Notes: a model not told the origin generated them from the sequence alone. DNA of 64,000 bases from Halobium salinum (GCF_026586625.1 NZ_JAODIW010000006.1:967061-1031060); one strand, 5' to 3'; shown: positions 36,614 through 45,092, counted from the stretch's first letter. Made by a program: numbers and translations.

Positions 36614-37798
36614 TCACTCCAGTGCGAACAGCGTCGGCTCGCCCTCGGCAGGTTCGGTCGCACCGAACAGGCGACCGCCGGCGGCGACGAGGCGGCGCAC
36701 CCGACCGCCGTGCTGGTGGCGCCAGCGCTGCCGACCGCCCACGCCCGCGAGCGTCCCGTTCGAGGCGTCGAACGCGACGACCCCGCCGCGCTCGTCGCCG
36801 ACACAGAGCGTCTCGCCGGCGAGGACGGGCGGGCAGAAGAACCCCTCGCCGGCGCGCCACCGGGTCGTCCCGTCGTACGCGTCGAGCGCCATCACGCCCC
36901 CGGCGCCGGCGACGTAGGCGGTGGTGTGCGCGACGGCGAGCGTCCCGCTACTGGCGGCGCGCTCGGCCGAGGACCAGACGACCCCGCCGGCGCGGTTCGG
37001 CGAGACGGCGTGGACGTAGCCGTCGTTGGTGTCGACGTAGAGCCAGTCGTTCGGCCCCGCCGCGGGCGCGCCGAACAGCCGCCCCGGGAGCTTCTGGCGC
37101 CACGAGAGGTGGCCCTCGGCGGCGGGGGTTAGTCCGTACAGCTCGCCGCCCTCGGCGCCGACGAAGAGACTCCCGTCGAAGTAGGTGAGCGGCTGTGAGA
37201 CGGGCATCGCCACCTCGGTCGTCCACCGCACCGACCGGTCGGCGAGTTCGACTTCGGCGACGGTGTGGCCGCCGGCGACGAGGAGGGACTCGCCGTCGTA
37301 GCCGACCGCCGGTGGGACCAGCACGCCCTCCGGGAGGTCGACGGCCCACCGACGTTCCCCCGTCCGGGGGTCGAGTGTGACGAGGCCCCGGTCCGACCCG
37401 ACGTAGACGGTGCCGTCGTGGACCGTCGGCACGGTGTGGAAGGTGCCGTCGTCGGCCGGCGCGGCGCGCCACAGTCGGTCGCCGGTCGCGGCGTCGAGCG
37501 CGGTCACGCCGTCCCACGAGGCGAGGAGGACCGCGTCGCCCGCGGCGGCGAGGCCCACGTGTCGTGAGACTTCGACCGACCACGCCTCGGCTGGGTCGGC
37601 GGGCACCCGCGCGTCGGGAGCGTGACTCGACCGGCGCGAGTCGCGACCGACGGTCGGCCAGTCAGTGTCGTCACTCGCCGGGCCGGTCGCCTCGTCGTCG
37701 CCACCGTTCCCATCGACACCGAGCGTGCCGAGACAGCCCGCACCGCCGACCGAGCCGGCGGTGCCGAGCGCCGCGAGGTATCGTCGTCTGGAGGGCAT
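36614..37798 (-). CDS. Tat-lipoprotein PQQ-like beta-propeller, copy 2
   Basis: 394 residues. The leader MPSRRRYLAALGTAGSVGGAGC has an RR pair and a lipobox-like cysteine (GGAGC, residue ~22), predicting a lipid-anchored surface protein. Propeller repeats include LDAATGDRLWRA, LDPRTGERRWAVD and LDAYDGTTRWRAG. It shares the overall plan and several loops (WRQKLPGRLFG, compare WRRKLPGRVRA in copy 1) with the downstream gene. The spacing of 49 bases and the same direction suggest co-transcription. Function unknown; extracellular binding or assembly roles are typical of lipid-anchored propellers. Confidence 0.85.
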   Translation of the reverse strand: MPSRRRYLAALGTAGSVGGAGCLGTLGVDGNGGDDEATGPASDDTDWPTVGRDSRRSSHAPDARVPADPAEAWSVEVSRHVGLAAAGDAVLLASWDGVTALDAATGDRLWRAAPADDGTFHTVPTVHDGTVYVGSDRGLVTLDPRTGERRWAVDLPEGVLVPPAVGYDGESLLVAGGHTVAEVELADRSVRWTTEVAMPVSQPLTYFDGSLFVGAEGGELYGLTPAAEGHLSWRQKLPGRLFGAPAAGPNDWLYVDTNDGYVHAVSPNRAGGVVWSSAERAASSGTLAVAHTTAYVAGAGGVMALDAYDGTTRWRAGEGFFCPPVLAGETLCVGDERGGVVAFDASNGTLAGVGGRQRWRHQHGGRVRRLVAAGGRLFGATEPAEGEPTLFALE

Positions 37799-37890
37799 CG
37801 ACCGGGAGCGCGCGCTCGACCGACATGAATCTTCTCCTCTATTGATACGAATGAGGGCGGGGCGACGCCGACCCCGCCCGGGTACGCTCG

Positions 37891-38283
37891 TTACGCCCCC
37901 GGGATGCCGAAGGCGCTGAGGCCGATGCCGAGGAGGTCACCCAGGAAGTAGATGATGACGGAGGCGACGACCCACGCGATGAGACCGATAGCTGCCGCCG
38001 TCCCCCACCCTCCGGGGTAGCTCCAGTTGATGATGCCGACCCACGCGAGTAGCGCGAGAATCGGACCCAGCAGCGGAATCCAGCCGACGAAGGCGAGCAC
38101 GACCGCCCACGCCAGCGCGCCGACCAGCGCCGCGATGGCTGCCCGCGTCCACCCCACGTCGCGGTCGATGACCAGCTGGGCACCGACGTAGATGCCGACG
38201 ACGCCGACGACGAAGCTGATGAGGAACACCACGACGGGTCCGAGGAGCCCGGCTTCGCCGGCCTGCAGGAGGACGGGGTCCAT
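37891..38283 (-). CDS. Hypothetical membrane protein (130 aa)
   Basis: Three to four hydrophobic helices cover nearly the whole protein: ~15-37, ~48-72, ~75-85 and ~92-118. A short polar turn (IDRDVGWTRAA) precedes the second helix. The Gly/Ala/Val-rich composition with very few acidic residues fits an integral protein. No recognised domain. ATG 38281-38283 gives MDPVLLQAGEAG. It lies upstream of the propeller pair on the same strand, 92 bases away, so it may be in a separate unit. Confidence 0.75.
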   Translation of the reverse strand: MDPVLLQAGEAGLLGPVVVFLISFVVGVVGIYVGAQLVIDRDVGWTRAAIAALVGALAWAVVLAFVGWIPLLGPILALLAWVGIINWSYPGGWGTAAAIGLIAWVVASVIIYFLGDLLGIGLSAFGIPGA

Positions 38284-38501
38284 CAGCGCGACACCTCCCG
38301 TCGCCCCTTCACAGCACGTCGTCTCGGTCCGTCGGTTCGTTCGTCGGCCGTCTCTGGTACCATGTGAGTCACCCTACGGTCCCGTTACGGGCGCCGAGCG
38401 TATGAATCTGAGCCGACAGCATTTAGTACCGGCCGACGACCGCCGACGCCGACCCGAGACCACGCCGCTTTTGGCCCTCTGCCGCCCAGGTTCAGGAAAC
38501 G

Positions 38502-39752
38502 ATGGCCCGGTACCACATCGAGACCTACGGCTGCACCGCCAACCGGGGTGAGAGTCGGCAGATAGAGCGGGCGCTCCGCGACGGGGGTCACGCCCCCGCG
38601 GCGGGTCCCGAAGACGCCGACGTCGCCATCCTGAACAGCTGCACCGTGGTCGAGAAGACGGAGCGCAACATGCTCCGCCGGGCCCAGGAGTTAGAAGCGG
38701 AGACGGCCGAACTCATCGTCACGGGCTGCATGGCGCTCGCCCAGGGCGAGGAGTTCCGCGAGGCCGGCGTCGACGCACAGGTGCTCCACTGGGACGAGGT
38801 GCCCGCCGCCGCGATGAACGGCGAGTGTCCGACCCCGACGCCCGACGCCGAGCCGATTCTGGACGGCGTCATCGGCATCCTCCCCATCGCCCGCGGCTGT
38901 ATGTCCGACTGCTCGTACTGCATCACGAAGCAGGCGACGGGGAAGATAGACTCACCCCCCATCGAGGAGAACGTCGAGAAGGCCCGCGCGTTGGTCCACG
39001 CCGGCGCGAAGGAGATTCGCATCACGGGCCAGGACACCGGCGTCTACGGGTGGGAGCAGGGCGAGCGCGTCCTCCACGAACTGCTCGACCGGGTCTGCGA
39101 CATCGAGGGCGAGTTCCGGGTCCGACTCGGGATGGCGAACCCGAAGGGCGTCCACGGTATCCGCGAGGAACTCGCGACCGTGTTCGCCGAGAACGAGAGA
39201 CTGTACAACTTCATCCACGCGCCCGTGCAGTCCGGCTCGAACGACGTGCTCGGCGACATGCGCCGCCAGCACCAGGTCCGGGAGTTCGTCGAGGTCGTCG
39301 AGACGTTCGACGACGCGCTCGACGAGTGGACCCTGTCGACCGACTTCATCGTCGGCTTCCCCACCGAGACCGACGCCGACCACGAGCAGTCGATGGCCCT
39401 GCTCAGGGAGGTCAGGCCCGAGAAAATCAACGTCACGCGCTTCTCGAAGCGACCCGGCACCGACGCCGCCGACATGAAGGGACTCGGCGGCACGGTGAAG
39501 AAGGAGCGCTCGAAGGCGATGTCCGAGTTGAAGATGGACGTCGTCGGCGAGGCGTACGAGTCGATGGTCGGCACCGAGCGGCGCGTCCTCGTCGTCGAGG
39601 AGGGCACCGGCGACTCCGTGAAGTGTCGCGACGATGCCTACCGGCAGGTCATCGTCCAGAACGCGAGCGAGCACGGCGTCGAACCCGGCAACTTCCTCGA
39701 CGTGGAGATTACGGGCCACCAGACGGTGTACGCGTTCGGTCGGCCGGTCTGA
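38502..39752 (+). CDS. tRNA N6-threonylcarbamoyladenosine methylthiotransferase (e-MtaB type)
   Basis: 416 residues. It inserts a methylthio group at C2 of t6A37 in ANN-decoding tRNAs. The N-terminal UPF0004 domain carries three [4Fe-4S] cysteines (YGCTANRGES, NSCTVVEKTE, VTGCMA), and the radical-SAM core has C-x3-C-x2-C in GCMSDCSYC. A TRAM-like C-terminal domain ends in GHQTVYAFGR. The set matches the archaeal/eukaryal (CDKAL1-like) branch rather than MiaB. ATG 38502 gives MARYHIETYGC, the conserved start. The gene runs alone on this strand. Confidence 0.93.
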   Translation: MARYHIETYGCTANRGESRQIERALRDGGHAPAAGPEDADVAILNSCTVVEKTERNMLRRAQELEAETAELIVTGCMALAQGEEFREAGVDAQVLHWDEVPAAAMNGECPTPTPDAEPILDGVIGILPIARGCMSDCSYCITKQATGKIDSPPIEENVEKARALVHAGAKEIRITGQDTGVYGWEQGERVLHELLDRVCDIEGEFRVRLGMANPKGVHGIREELATVFAENERLYNFIHAPVQSGSNDVLGDMRRQHQVREFVEVVETFDDALDEWTLSTDFIVGFPTETDADHEQSMALLREVRPEKINVTRFSKRPGTDAADMKGLGGTVKKERSKAMSELKMDVVGEAYESMVGTERRVLVVEEGTGDSVKCRDDAYRQVIVQNASEHGVEPGNFLDVEITGHQTVYAFGRPV

Positions 39753-39767
39753 GGCTCCGCCCGAGAC

Positions 39768-40787
39768 TCACCCGCTCCCCGCCCGCGGCGGTCCCTTCTC
39801 GCGGTCCCGGTGCTCCCGCTTTCGCCGGTCGTCGTACGCCTCGTCGCTCTCGATTCCGTCGCCCTCGGCCCGTTCGAGCGGTCCCGCGAGCCGGTCGGTC
39901 GTCGGGTCCGCCTTCCACTCGCCGAGCTCCTTCGGGTCGACGTGGACGAACACGTCGTCGACCTCCGGGAGCTCGCGGATGGCCTGCACGATGTCCGTCT
40001 CGATGGCGTGGGCCTCTCGCAGCGTCATCTCCCCTTCGACCTCGACGTGGAGGCTCACGTCGACCTCGGGGCCGACGTAGTGGGCGACCACGTCGTGGGC
40101 GCCCTGCACCTTCGGGTGTTCGAGGGCCCGTTCGAGAATCTTCGTTCTGAGCTCCTCGGGCGGGGCGGTGCCGACGAGGTAGCCGACGTTGTCGCGGACG
40201 ATTTCGAACCCGGTGTAGAGGATACCCACGGCGACGACGCCGGCGGCGACCGGGTCGAGGATGGGGACGCCGACGCTGGCGCCGAGGACACCGACGAGCG
40301 CCGCCGCGGCGGTGAGGATGTCTATCCGGTTGTCCTTCGCGGTCGCGACGATGGCCGGCGAGTGGGCCTCCTCGCCGACGCGGAGGCAGTACCGGTAGAG
40401 CAGGTACTTCGCTATGGCGGTGCCGACGAGCACGCCGACCGCGAGGAGGCTCGTCGTCCCGCCGAACGACCCCGACAGGACGGCCGTGGCCGACTGGTAC
40501 ATGACGCTCGCGCCGGCGGCGAACACGCCGAGGGCGACAAAGAGGGAGACGAACGGCTCGATGCGCTCGTGGCCGTGTGGATGCTCGAAGTCCGGCGGCT
40601 GGGTGGTGAGGTAGAGTCCGCCGAGGACGACGAGGCTGTACGCCGAGTCGGCGAGGCTGTTGACCGCCTCGGAGCCGACCGCGAGGCTCCCGGTGGAGTA
40701 CCAGACGGCCCCTTTCGCGAGGGCGAGCACGAGGTTCGCCCCGAGGACGAGGAGCCCGACGTATCTGACTGTCGAGCTCCGGTTCAT
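39768..40787 (-). CDS. Cation diffusion facilitator (CDF) family transporter
   Basis: 339 residues. Six predicted membrane helices, a His-rich loop (FEHPHGHERIEPF) in the second/third helix region, and the metal-site pair of Asp-containing helices (NSLADSAYSL and DNRIDILTAAAAL). The cytosolic C-terminal domain (~195-290) has the usual alpha-beta fold with HVEVEGEMTLREAHAIE. CDF proteins export Zn2+, Fe2+, Co2+ or Mn2+ in exchange for H+. ATG 40785-40787 begins MNRSSTVRYVG. The charged C-terminal tail (REHRDREKGPP) is likely low-complexity. Convergent with e-MtaB, 15 bases apart. Confidence 0.9.
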   Translation of the reverse strand: MNRSSTVRYVGLLVLGANLVLALAKGAVWYSTGSLAVGSEAVNSLADSAYSLVVLGGLYLTTQPPDFEHPHGHERIEPFVSLFVALGVFAAGASVMYQSATAVLSGSFGGTTSLLAVGVLVGTAIAKYLLYRYCLRVGEEAHSPAIVATAKDNRIDILTAAAALVGVLGASVGVPILDPVAAGVVAVGILYTGFEIVRDNVGYLVGTAPPEELRTKILERALEHPKVQGAHDVVAHYVGPEVDVSLHVEVEGEMTLREAHAIETDIVQAIRELPEVDDVFVHVDPKELGEWKADPTTDRLAGPLERAEGDGIESDEAYDDRRKREHRDREKGPPRAGSG

Positions 40788-40958
40788 GCTGTCGGTGCCG
40801 AGTAGACGGCCGGGGGTCAAAGGCGCTTCGGGGCGTGTCGGGGGTTTAGCCCCGAAGAAACGCGGGTTTCGAGGCGTAGAAATCCCGGCCGTCGTCGCTC
40901 CGGACGGGTCGGCCGGTTCGGGCGACTCGGGCGACTCGGGTGGCTCGGGCGGCCCGAG

Positions 40959-41498
40959 TCAGTCGAACCGAACCGCCGCCTGTTCGTCCTCCGGGACCGT
41001 GGCCCCGTCGAGGTCCGCGAACGCGTCGTGGAGGTGACTGTACGTGCGCTCCAACTCCTCGACGATCACCTTCGTGTCGCCGACGACCGGCATGAAGCTG
41101 GTGTCGCCGGTCCAGCGCGGCACGACGTGGGTGTGGAGGTGGTCGACCGAGCCACCGGCGGCCGCCCCGCCGAGGTTGAGCCCGGTGTTGAACCCGTCCG
41201 GCCCCATCGCCTCGTCGAGGGCGCGGAGCGTGCGCTGTTTGAGCCGGCCGTGGTCCAGCAGTTCGTCGTCCGTGAGGTCGGGGTACTCGGTCGCGTGGCG
41301 CTTCGGGATGACCATGGCGTGGCCCGGGTTGTAGGGGTAGTTGTTGAGGAGGACGAGGCTGTGTTCGCTCCGGGCGACCACCCGGTTCTCGCGGTCGTTC
41401 TCGCGCTCGGGGAGGACGCAGAACGGGCACCCGTCGACCCCCTCCTCGTCGTCGCGTTCGACCCACTCGATTCGCCACGGCGCGAAGATGCGGTCCAT
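40959..41498 (-). CDS. HIT-family nucleotide hydrolase/phosphorylase
   Basis: 179 residues. The histidine-triad motif is HLHTHVV (H-x-H-x-H), preceded by a zinc-type CPFC in GCPFCVLPE and by NNYPYNPGHAMVIPKRH. HIT proteins with this N-terminal Cys pair resemble Fhit/Ap4A phosphorylase-like enzymes acting on dinucleoside polyphosphates or AMP-lysine adducts. The C-terminal acidic ~30 residues are haloarchaeal decoration. ATG at 41496-41498 gives MDRIFAPWRIEW, which is the conserved start. A metal-dependent PPP phosphatase at 14795 may handle overlapping substrates. Confidence 0.9.
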   Translation of the reverse strand: MDRIFAPWRIEWVERDDEEGVDGCPFCVLPERENDRENRVVARSEHSLVLLNNYPYNPGHAMVIPKRHATEYPDLTDDELLDHGRLKQRTLRALDEAMGPDGFNTGLNLGGAAAGGSVDHLHTHVVPRWTGDTSFMPVVGDTKVIVEELERTYSHLHDAFADLDGATVPEDEQAAVRFD

Positions 41499-41866
41499 GC
41501 GCTCGCGACCGCCGGCGGCGAGGTATAGGTGTCGGTCGCCGCGGAGAGTCTATCGCGTCGGTCGCCGCGGGGAGCGCTGACCAACACGTCGTGGCACGTG
41601 TCCGGAATCGAGACCGTGCGGTCGGGTGGGATGTCGGTGACCCCTCTCACGGGATATACGTCCGCTTTACCGTCCATCTGGCCGAACTTAGGTGGGGGAA
41701 AACCACCCGACGTGAGTGGGGTATTCGAGAGCATCGTGGGTCGGTCACTCCGTGGTGGTAGGGCGGTCAATACCACGAATACGGCCGTTCCGAGCGGTGA
41801 AACGGTTGGAAGCGTCCGGGACGGAGAGACCGCTTTATCCCGTCTCCGCCCGTCCGACAGGATGCA
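41499..41866. other. Intergenic region of 368 bases
   Basis: No reading frame here has a recognised motif or the local codon bias. A TATA-like GCTTTATCC at 41832-41840 is 27-35 bases upstream of the small zinc-ribbon gene. The rest is GC-poorer than coding regions, and its G+T-rich plus strand (41740-41800) has no clear inverted repeat. Confidence 0.4.
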
Positions 41867-42067
41867 ATGGCGACTCAGCCATCCGACCTTGACGGGGTAA
41901 CCGAATCATGCCCGGAATGCACCCGTGATACGACCCACAAGGTACGGGTGGAACTCAGAACGGAGAGTTCCAAGCAGGAGAACTCGCAGTTCTCCCGCGA
42001 ACCGTACCGCGTCGCGACCTGCATGGACTGCGGAAACGAGACGACCCAGCGGATGAACAACGCCTGA
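41867..42067 (+). CDS. Small zinc-ribbon protein (DUF7835-like), 66 aa
   Basis: Two CxxC knuckles: SCPECTRDTTH near residue 15 and TCMDCGNETTQ near residue 51. The layout is the same as in the 74-aa protein at 33467-33691, so they are paralogues. Zinc binding and a nucleic-acid or protein interaction role are inferred only. A TATA-like element about 30 bases upstream suggests a leaderless or nearly leaderless transcript. An ATG five bases earlier is out of frame. Confidence 0.8.
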   Translation: MATQPSDLDGVTESCPECTRDTTHKVRVELRTESSKQENSQFSREPYRVATCMDCGNETTQRMNNA

Positions 42068-42326
42068 ACGGCCCTGCCGTGAGCCATCCGGTCCCTCGCC
42101 GGCGCGGGTCGGCGAGTACCGGGATACGGTTACGGCGGTTCCGACGAAACGGGCGATAGACCGTTCGGCGTCGGCCCCCGACGGCCACCCCGGCCGGTGA
42201 TTCGGACGACGACGAACGGCCGCATGGCGTCTTTTCCAGTTTTTTCGACCCCGACAGCGACCGCACAGCGACGCGGCCGAGCCGAAGCGGGAGTCGGGGC
42301 GTCCTCCTGCCGGCTTCGACGTTCGC

Positions 42327-43217
42327 CTACTCCGTCGTGATTTCGCAGCCGTCCTCGGTGACGATGACGGTGTGCTCGGCCTGACTGACGAGTTCGCCGT
42401 CGTCCTCCTTCAGCACCGGGTACCCGCGGAGAATCCCGTTCTGCTTCAGTCGGCGTAGGGCCATCTCCGAGCGCGAGGAGTCGAGCCAGCGGGCCGCGAA
42501 GGGGAGCCCCTGGAACTCTTCTTCGGCCTGTTCGAGCACCTGCCGCGCGGAGCGGTCGCGCACGGAGCGCTCGGCAACGACCTCGTATATCTCCTCCTTG
42601 GCCCCCTCGGTGACCTTCCCGCTTCCCGTCGTGGCGAACGGCTCGATGGCGACCACGTCGCCCACTTCGAGTTCGACGCCGCGTTCGGTGCCGCGGTTCG
42701 GGATGTTCGGTCCGGTGTGGGCGTCGAAGCGCTCGACGCCGTGGCCCGAGAGGTTGAGGACGGGCGTGTAGCCGTAGCCGCGGATGACGTCCTCGATTTC
42801 GGCGCCGACCTCGCCGGTCTCGACGCCCGGGCCCACCGCGTCGAGCGCGGCGTCGAGGGCCTCCTCGGCGGCCTCGACGAGTTCGTCGTTCCCCGTCATG
42901 TCGACGGTCATCGCGGCGTCGGCGATGTAGCCGTCGACGTGGGCGCCGAGGTCGAGACACACCATCTCCTCGCCGAACTCCGTCTCGTCGTCGCGTGAGG
43001 GGGTCGCGTGGGACGCCTCCTCGTCGACGCTGATGTTCGCCGGGAAGGCGTTGCCGTCGGCGAGTTCGTTTATCCGCTCCTCGGCGTACTCCGCGACTTC
43101 GAGGTGGGTGACGCCCGGCTCTATCATCTCGGCCGTCTCGTCGAAGGCGGTGCGGAGGGCCTCGCCGGCCTCTCGGTGCTTCTCGACGGCGTCGTCGTCC
43201 AGGGGTCCGATGGGCAT
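42327..43217 (-). CDS. map: Methionine aminopeptidase type II
   Basis: 296 residues. It removes the initiator Met from nascent proteins. The pita-bread metalloprotease ligands are visible: DLGAHVDGYIADAAMTVD (two Asp), SGHGVERFDAHTGPNIPN (His), AIEPFATTG (Glu) and the terminal TVIVTEDGCEITTE (Glu). The type II insertion (~residues 180-250, between AIEPFATTG and the C-terminal block) and archaeal length fit. ATG 43215-43217 starts MPIGPLDDDAVEKH. The region beyond its start is the palindromic repeat region. Confidence 0.95.
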   Translation of the reverse strand: MPIGPLDDDAVEKHREAGEALRTAFDETAEMIEPGVTHLEVAEYAEERINELADGNAFPANISVDEEASHATPSRDDETEFGEEMVCLDLGAHVDGYIADAAMTVDMTGNDELVEAAEEALDAALDAVGPGVETGEVGAEIEDVIRGYGYTPVLNLSGHGVERFDAHTGPNIPNRGTERGVELEVGDVVAIEPFATTGSGKVTEGAKEEIYEVVAERSVRDRSARQVLEQAEEEFQGLPFAARWLDSSRSEMALRRLKQNGILRGYPVLKEDDGELVSQAEHTVIVTEDGCEITTE

Positions 43218-43330
43218 TGGTGGTTCTGACTGTGGCTGTCGGCGTCAAAGAGGTTGCGGGGTTCGTTTTCGGCGACGGCAGTCCACGCGATACTTCGTAC
43301 GTTCCACCGACAGGCGACTCGGTGACCCAG

Positions 43331-43830
43331 CAAAGCCCTCGCGCTCTCGCCGGTTCTCGCTCGCTGTGCGCTTCGCTCGTTCGCTGCGCTCACTCGCTCC
43401 AGTGCTTACGTCGCGAGAAACCGCCGACAGCGCTCGCCCTTTGCAAGCCCACCAGGTCAGCACCGCGCCTCACACCTCCCCAACCTCCGAGCGGCCGCGA
43501 CAAGCGCGGCCGCGGTCCCTCGCACGAATTCGACGCGACACAGAGGTCGCGTCGGCGCGCGCCGCCGCGGCTCCGTCCGCGGCGAGGTCGTGCGAGGGAT
43601 GAGTGAGCGGAGCGAGCGAATCGGCTGGGGAGGACGTGGCTGCGGATGCGGTGCTGTGGGCGGGGCTTCGAAAGGGGCTGCGTCACCGGAAGCTTCGCTT
43701 CCGGTTGCTCGCGAGAGCTTCGCTCTCGCCCAGCGGTCGGCGGTTCTGCCGACGCAAGCACCGTGGTTCGGGAGAGCGAAGCGACTGAGGAGCACAGCGA
43801 GACAGAACCGCCGAACGTGCGGGGGCTTTT
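43331..43830. repeat. Long imperfect inverted repeat (~500 bp palindrome)
   Basis: Arms pair across a centre near 43557-43580. Matching segments read outward to inward: AAAGCCC (43332) with GGGCTTT (43823); CGGTTCT (43351) with AGAACCG (43804); CTCGCTGTGC (43360) with GCACAGCGAG (43792); GTGCTTACGTCG (43402) with CGACGCAAGCAC (43750, one mismatch); AACCGCCGAC (43419) with GTCGGCGGTT (43736); and CCCTCGCACGA (43517) with TCGTGCGAGGG (43588). Smaller hairpins sit inside. The arms are diverged, so this is an old palindrome or a family of mobile/MITE-like repeat. No transposase or integrase gene lies within or beside it. Confidence 0.75.
43686..43728. repeat. Two short perfect hairpins inside the palindrome
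   Basis: CCGGAAGC-TTC-GCTTCCGG (43686-43704) and CGAGAGC-TTC-GCTCTCG (43712-43728). Both have stems of 7-8 bp with a TTC loop. They fit the GAAGCTTCGCTTC-type palindromes often seen in haloarchaeal non-coding DNA. Confidence 0.65.
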
Positions 43831-43898
43831 GAGAGAAACGAGCTGCTATCTCATCTAATCGAATTTGTAAGAAGTGCAAAAGCAGACGGTGGACTGCC

Positions 43899-44216
43899 TT
43901 AGAATCCTCTTCGCCCCATCGCAGAGGTGTACTTCACAGTCCAATACATCAGGACTATTACTCCGAAGAAGACGTTGAATGCGAAGGCAGTGATGTCTGT
44001 TTGAGTGATAGGAGGGACCCAGAGAGGAATCATGACCCTCGCGTAGATTTCGATGAAAAGAGGTAGACTCTCCGCTAGCCTCGTTTGAATAGAAACGACA
44101 TTTAGGACTGTTCCGATGTATAACAACCCAGTAGTGATACCACTACCAGCTAAATATGCATAAATCGCCATTCTACTGAACAGCATCCCGAAAAAGTAGT
44201 TCGAGCCAATACCCAT
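43899..44216 (-). CDS. AT-rich orphan membrane protein (105 aa)
   Basis: The protein has three hydrophobic helices (~8-35, ~50-72 and ~78-100). Base composition is strikingly different from neighbours: codons are AT-rich and third positions no longer prefer G/C, consistent with recent transfer. The start is taken at ATG 44214-44216, 25-34 bases after a TATA-like block on the minus strand (44241-44250); an ATG 18 codons upstream (44270) overlaps that block. No family was recognised. It follows the palindrome on the chromosome, with the 3' end 68 bases from the palindrome edge. Confidence 0.65.
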   Translation of the reverse strand: MGIGSNYFFGMLFSRMAIYAYLAGSGITTGLLYIGTVLNVVSIQTRLAESLPLFIEIYARVMIPLWVPPITQTDITAFAFNVFFGVIVLMYWTVKYTSAMGRRGF

Positions 44217-44240
44217 CGGTGGACGCTTTATGTATCGAAA

Positions 44241-44250
44241 TAATAATATC
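44241..44250 (-). promoter_or_regulatory. TATA-like block of the AT-rich orphan gene
   Basis: On the minus strand it reads GATATTATTA, 25-34 bases before the ATG at 44216. It is a strong candidate for a leaderless promoter and argues against the longer start at 44270. Confidence 0.5.
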
Positions 44251-44279
44251 TCGCCCGAATAACAGTCCACCTCTGAGAA

Positions 44280-45092
44280 CTACACTTGATTCCAGGGCGC
44301 CTCGTCGAAGTCGACGATGCGCTCCTCCTGCTCGATGGAGTCAATCAGCGCCACGTCCTCCTCATCTAACTCAATTTCCCGCGCCTCGAAGTTCTCGCGG
44401 ATGTGCTCCTCGCCGGTCGCCTTCGGAATCGCGGCGACGTTCTCCTTCGCCGTGAGCCACGCGAGGCTCACCTGCACCGGGGAGGCGTCGTGTTTCTCCG
44501 CCACCTCGACGACCTCCTCGACGTCCTCGACCTTCGCGCGGGCGATGGGACAGTAGGCGACGAGCAGGTGGTCGTCCTCGACGGCGTACTCGTGGAGTTC
44601 CTCCTGCTGGAGCAGCGGGTGCATCTCCACCTGGTGGGCATAGATGGGGGCGTCGAGGTGCTCCTTGGCCTCGTCGAGCTGGTCCGGCCGGAAGTTCGAG
44701 AGGCCGACGTGTCGAATCGTCCCCGCCTCGCGCAGTTCGTCGAGGGCGGGTAGGGTCTCCTCGGGGTCGTAGGCGTCGAGCGGCCAGTGGACGTACATCA
44801 GGTCGACCGTGTCGACGCCGAGTCTCTCCGCGGACTCGCGGGTCGACTCCAGCGTGTCGCGGTAGCCGAGGTTGTCGGTCTGGACCTTCGAGGCGAGGAA
44901 CACGTCGTCGCGGTCCACGCCGGCGGCGGCGATGCCCTCGCCGACGGCGTCCTCGTTGTCGTACCCCTGCGCGGTGTCGACGTGCCGGTAGCCGACGTCG
45001 AGGGCGGTGCGGACGCTCTCGACACACTGGTCGTGGTCCTCGTTCTGGTAGGTGCCGAGACCCAACCGCGGCATCTCGTCGGAGTCGTTCAT
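44280..45092 (-). CDS. Aldo/keto reductase
   Basis: 270 residues, TIM barrel. The catalytic tetrad is in place: Asp and Tyr in VDTAQGYDNE, Lys in ASKV and His in VHWPLD. The NADPH region is near AIPKATGEEHIRENF at the C-terminus, as in the 2,5-diketo-D-gluconate reductase-like group. Length is normal. ATG 45090-45092 (MNDSDEMPRLGLGTYQ) is the conserved start; the frame runs on for >2 kb only as antisense. The substrate is unknown; the neighbours give no clue. Confidence 0.92.
   Translation of the reverse strand: MNDSDEMPRLGLGTYQNEDHDQCVESVRTALDVGYRHVDTAQGYDNEDAVGEGIAAAGVDRDDVFLASKVQTDNLGYRDTLESTRESAERLGVDTVDLMYVHWPLDAYDPEETLPALDELREAGTIRHVGLSNFRPDQLDEAKEHLDAPIYAHQVEMHPLLQQEELHEYAVEDDHLLVAYCPIARAKVEDVEEVVEVAEKHDASPVQVSLAWLTAKENVAAIPKATGEEHIRENFEAREIELDEEDVALIDSIEQEERIVDFDEAPWNQV

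Noticed and set aside
40846-40958. GGGGTTTAGCCCC-type hairpin and repeats of GGGCGACTC after the HIT gene
   Set aside because: The hairpin is short with no following T-run on either strand, and the repeats are low-complexity GC; not enough to call a terminator or a repeat family.
41529-41900. Plus-strand frame upstream of the small zinc-ribbon gene
   Set aside because: It overlaps a better-supported small gene in another frame and lacks haloarchaeal acidic composition.
43457-43879. Several Arg/Ser-rich frames inside the 500-bp palindrome
   Set aside because: They arise from GC-rich inverted-repeat DNA and are found on both strands; no conserved protein content.
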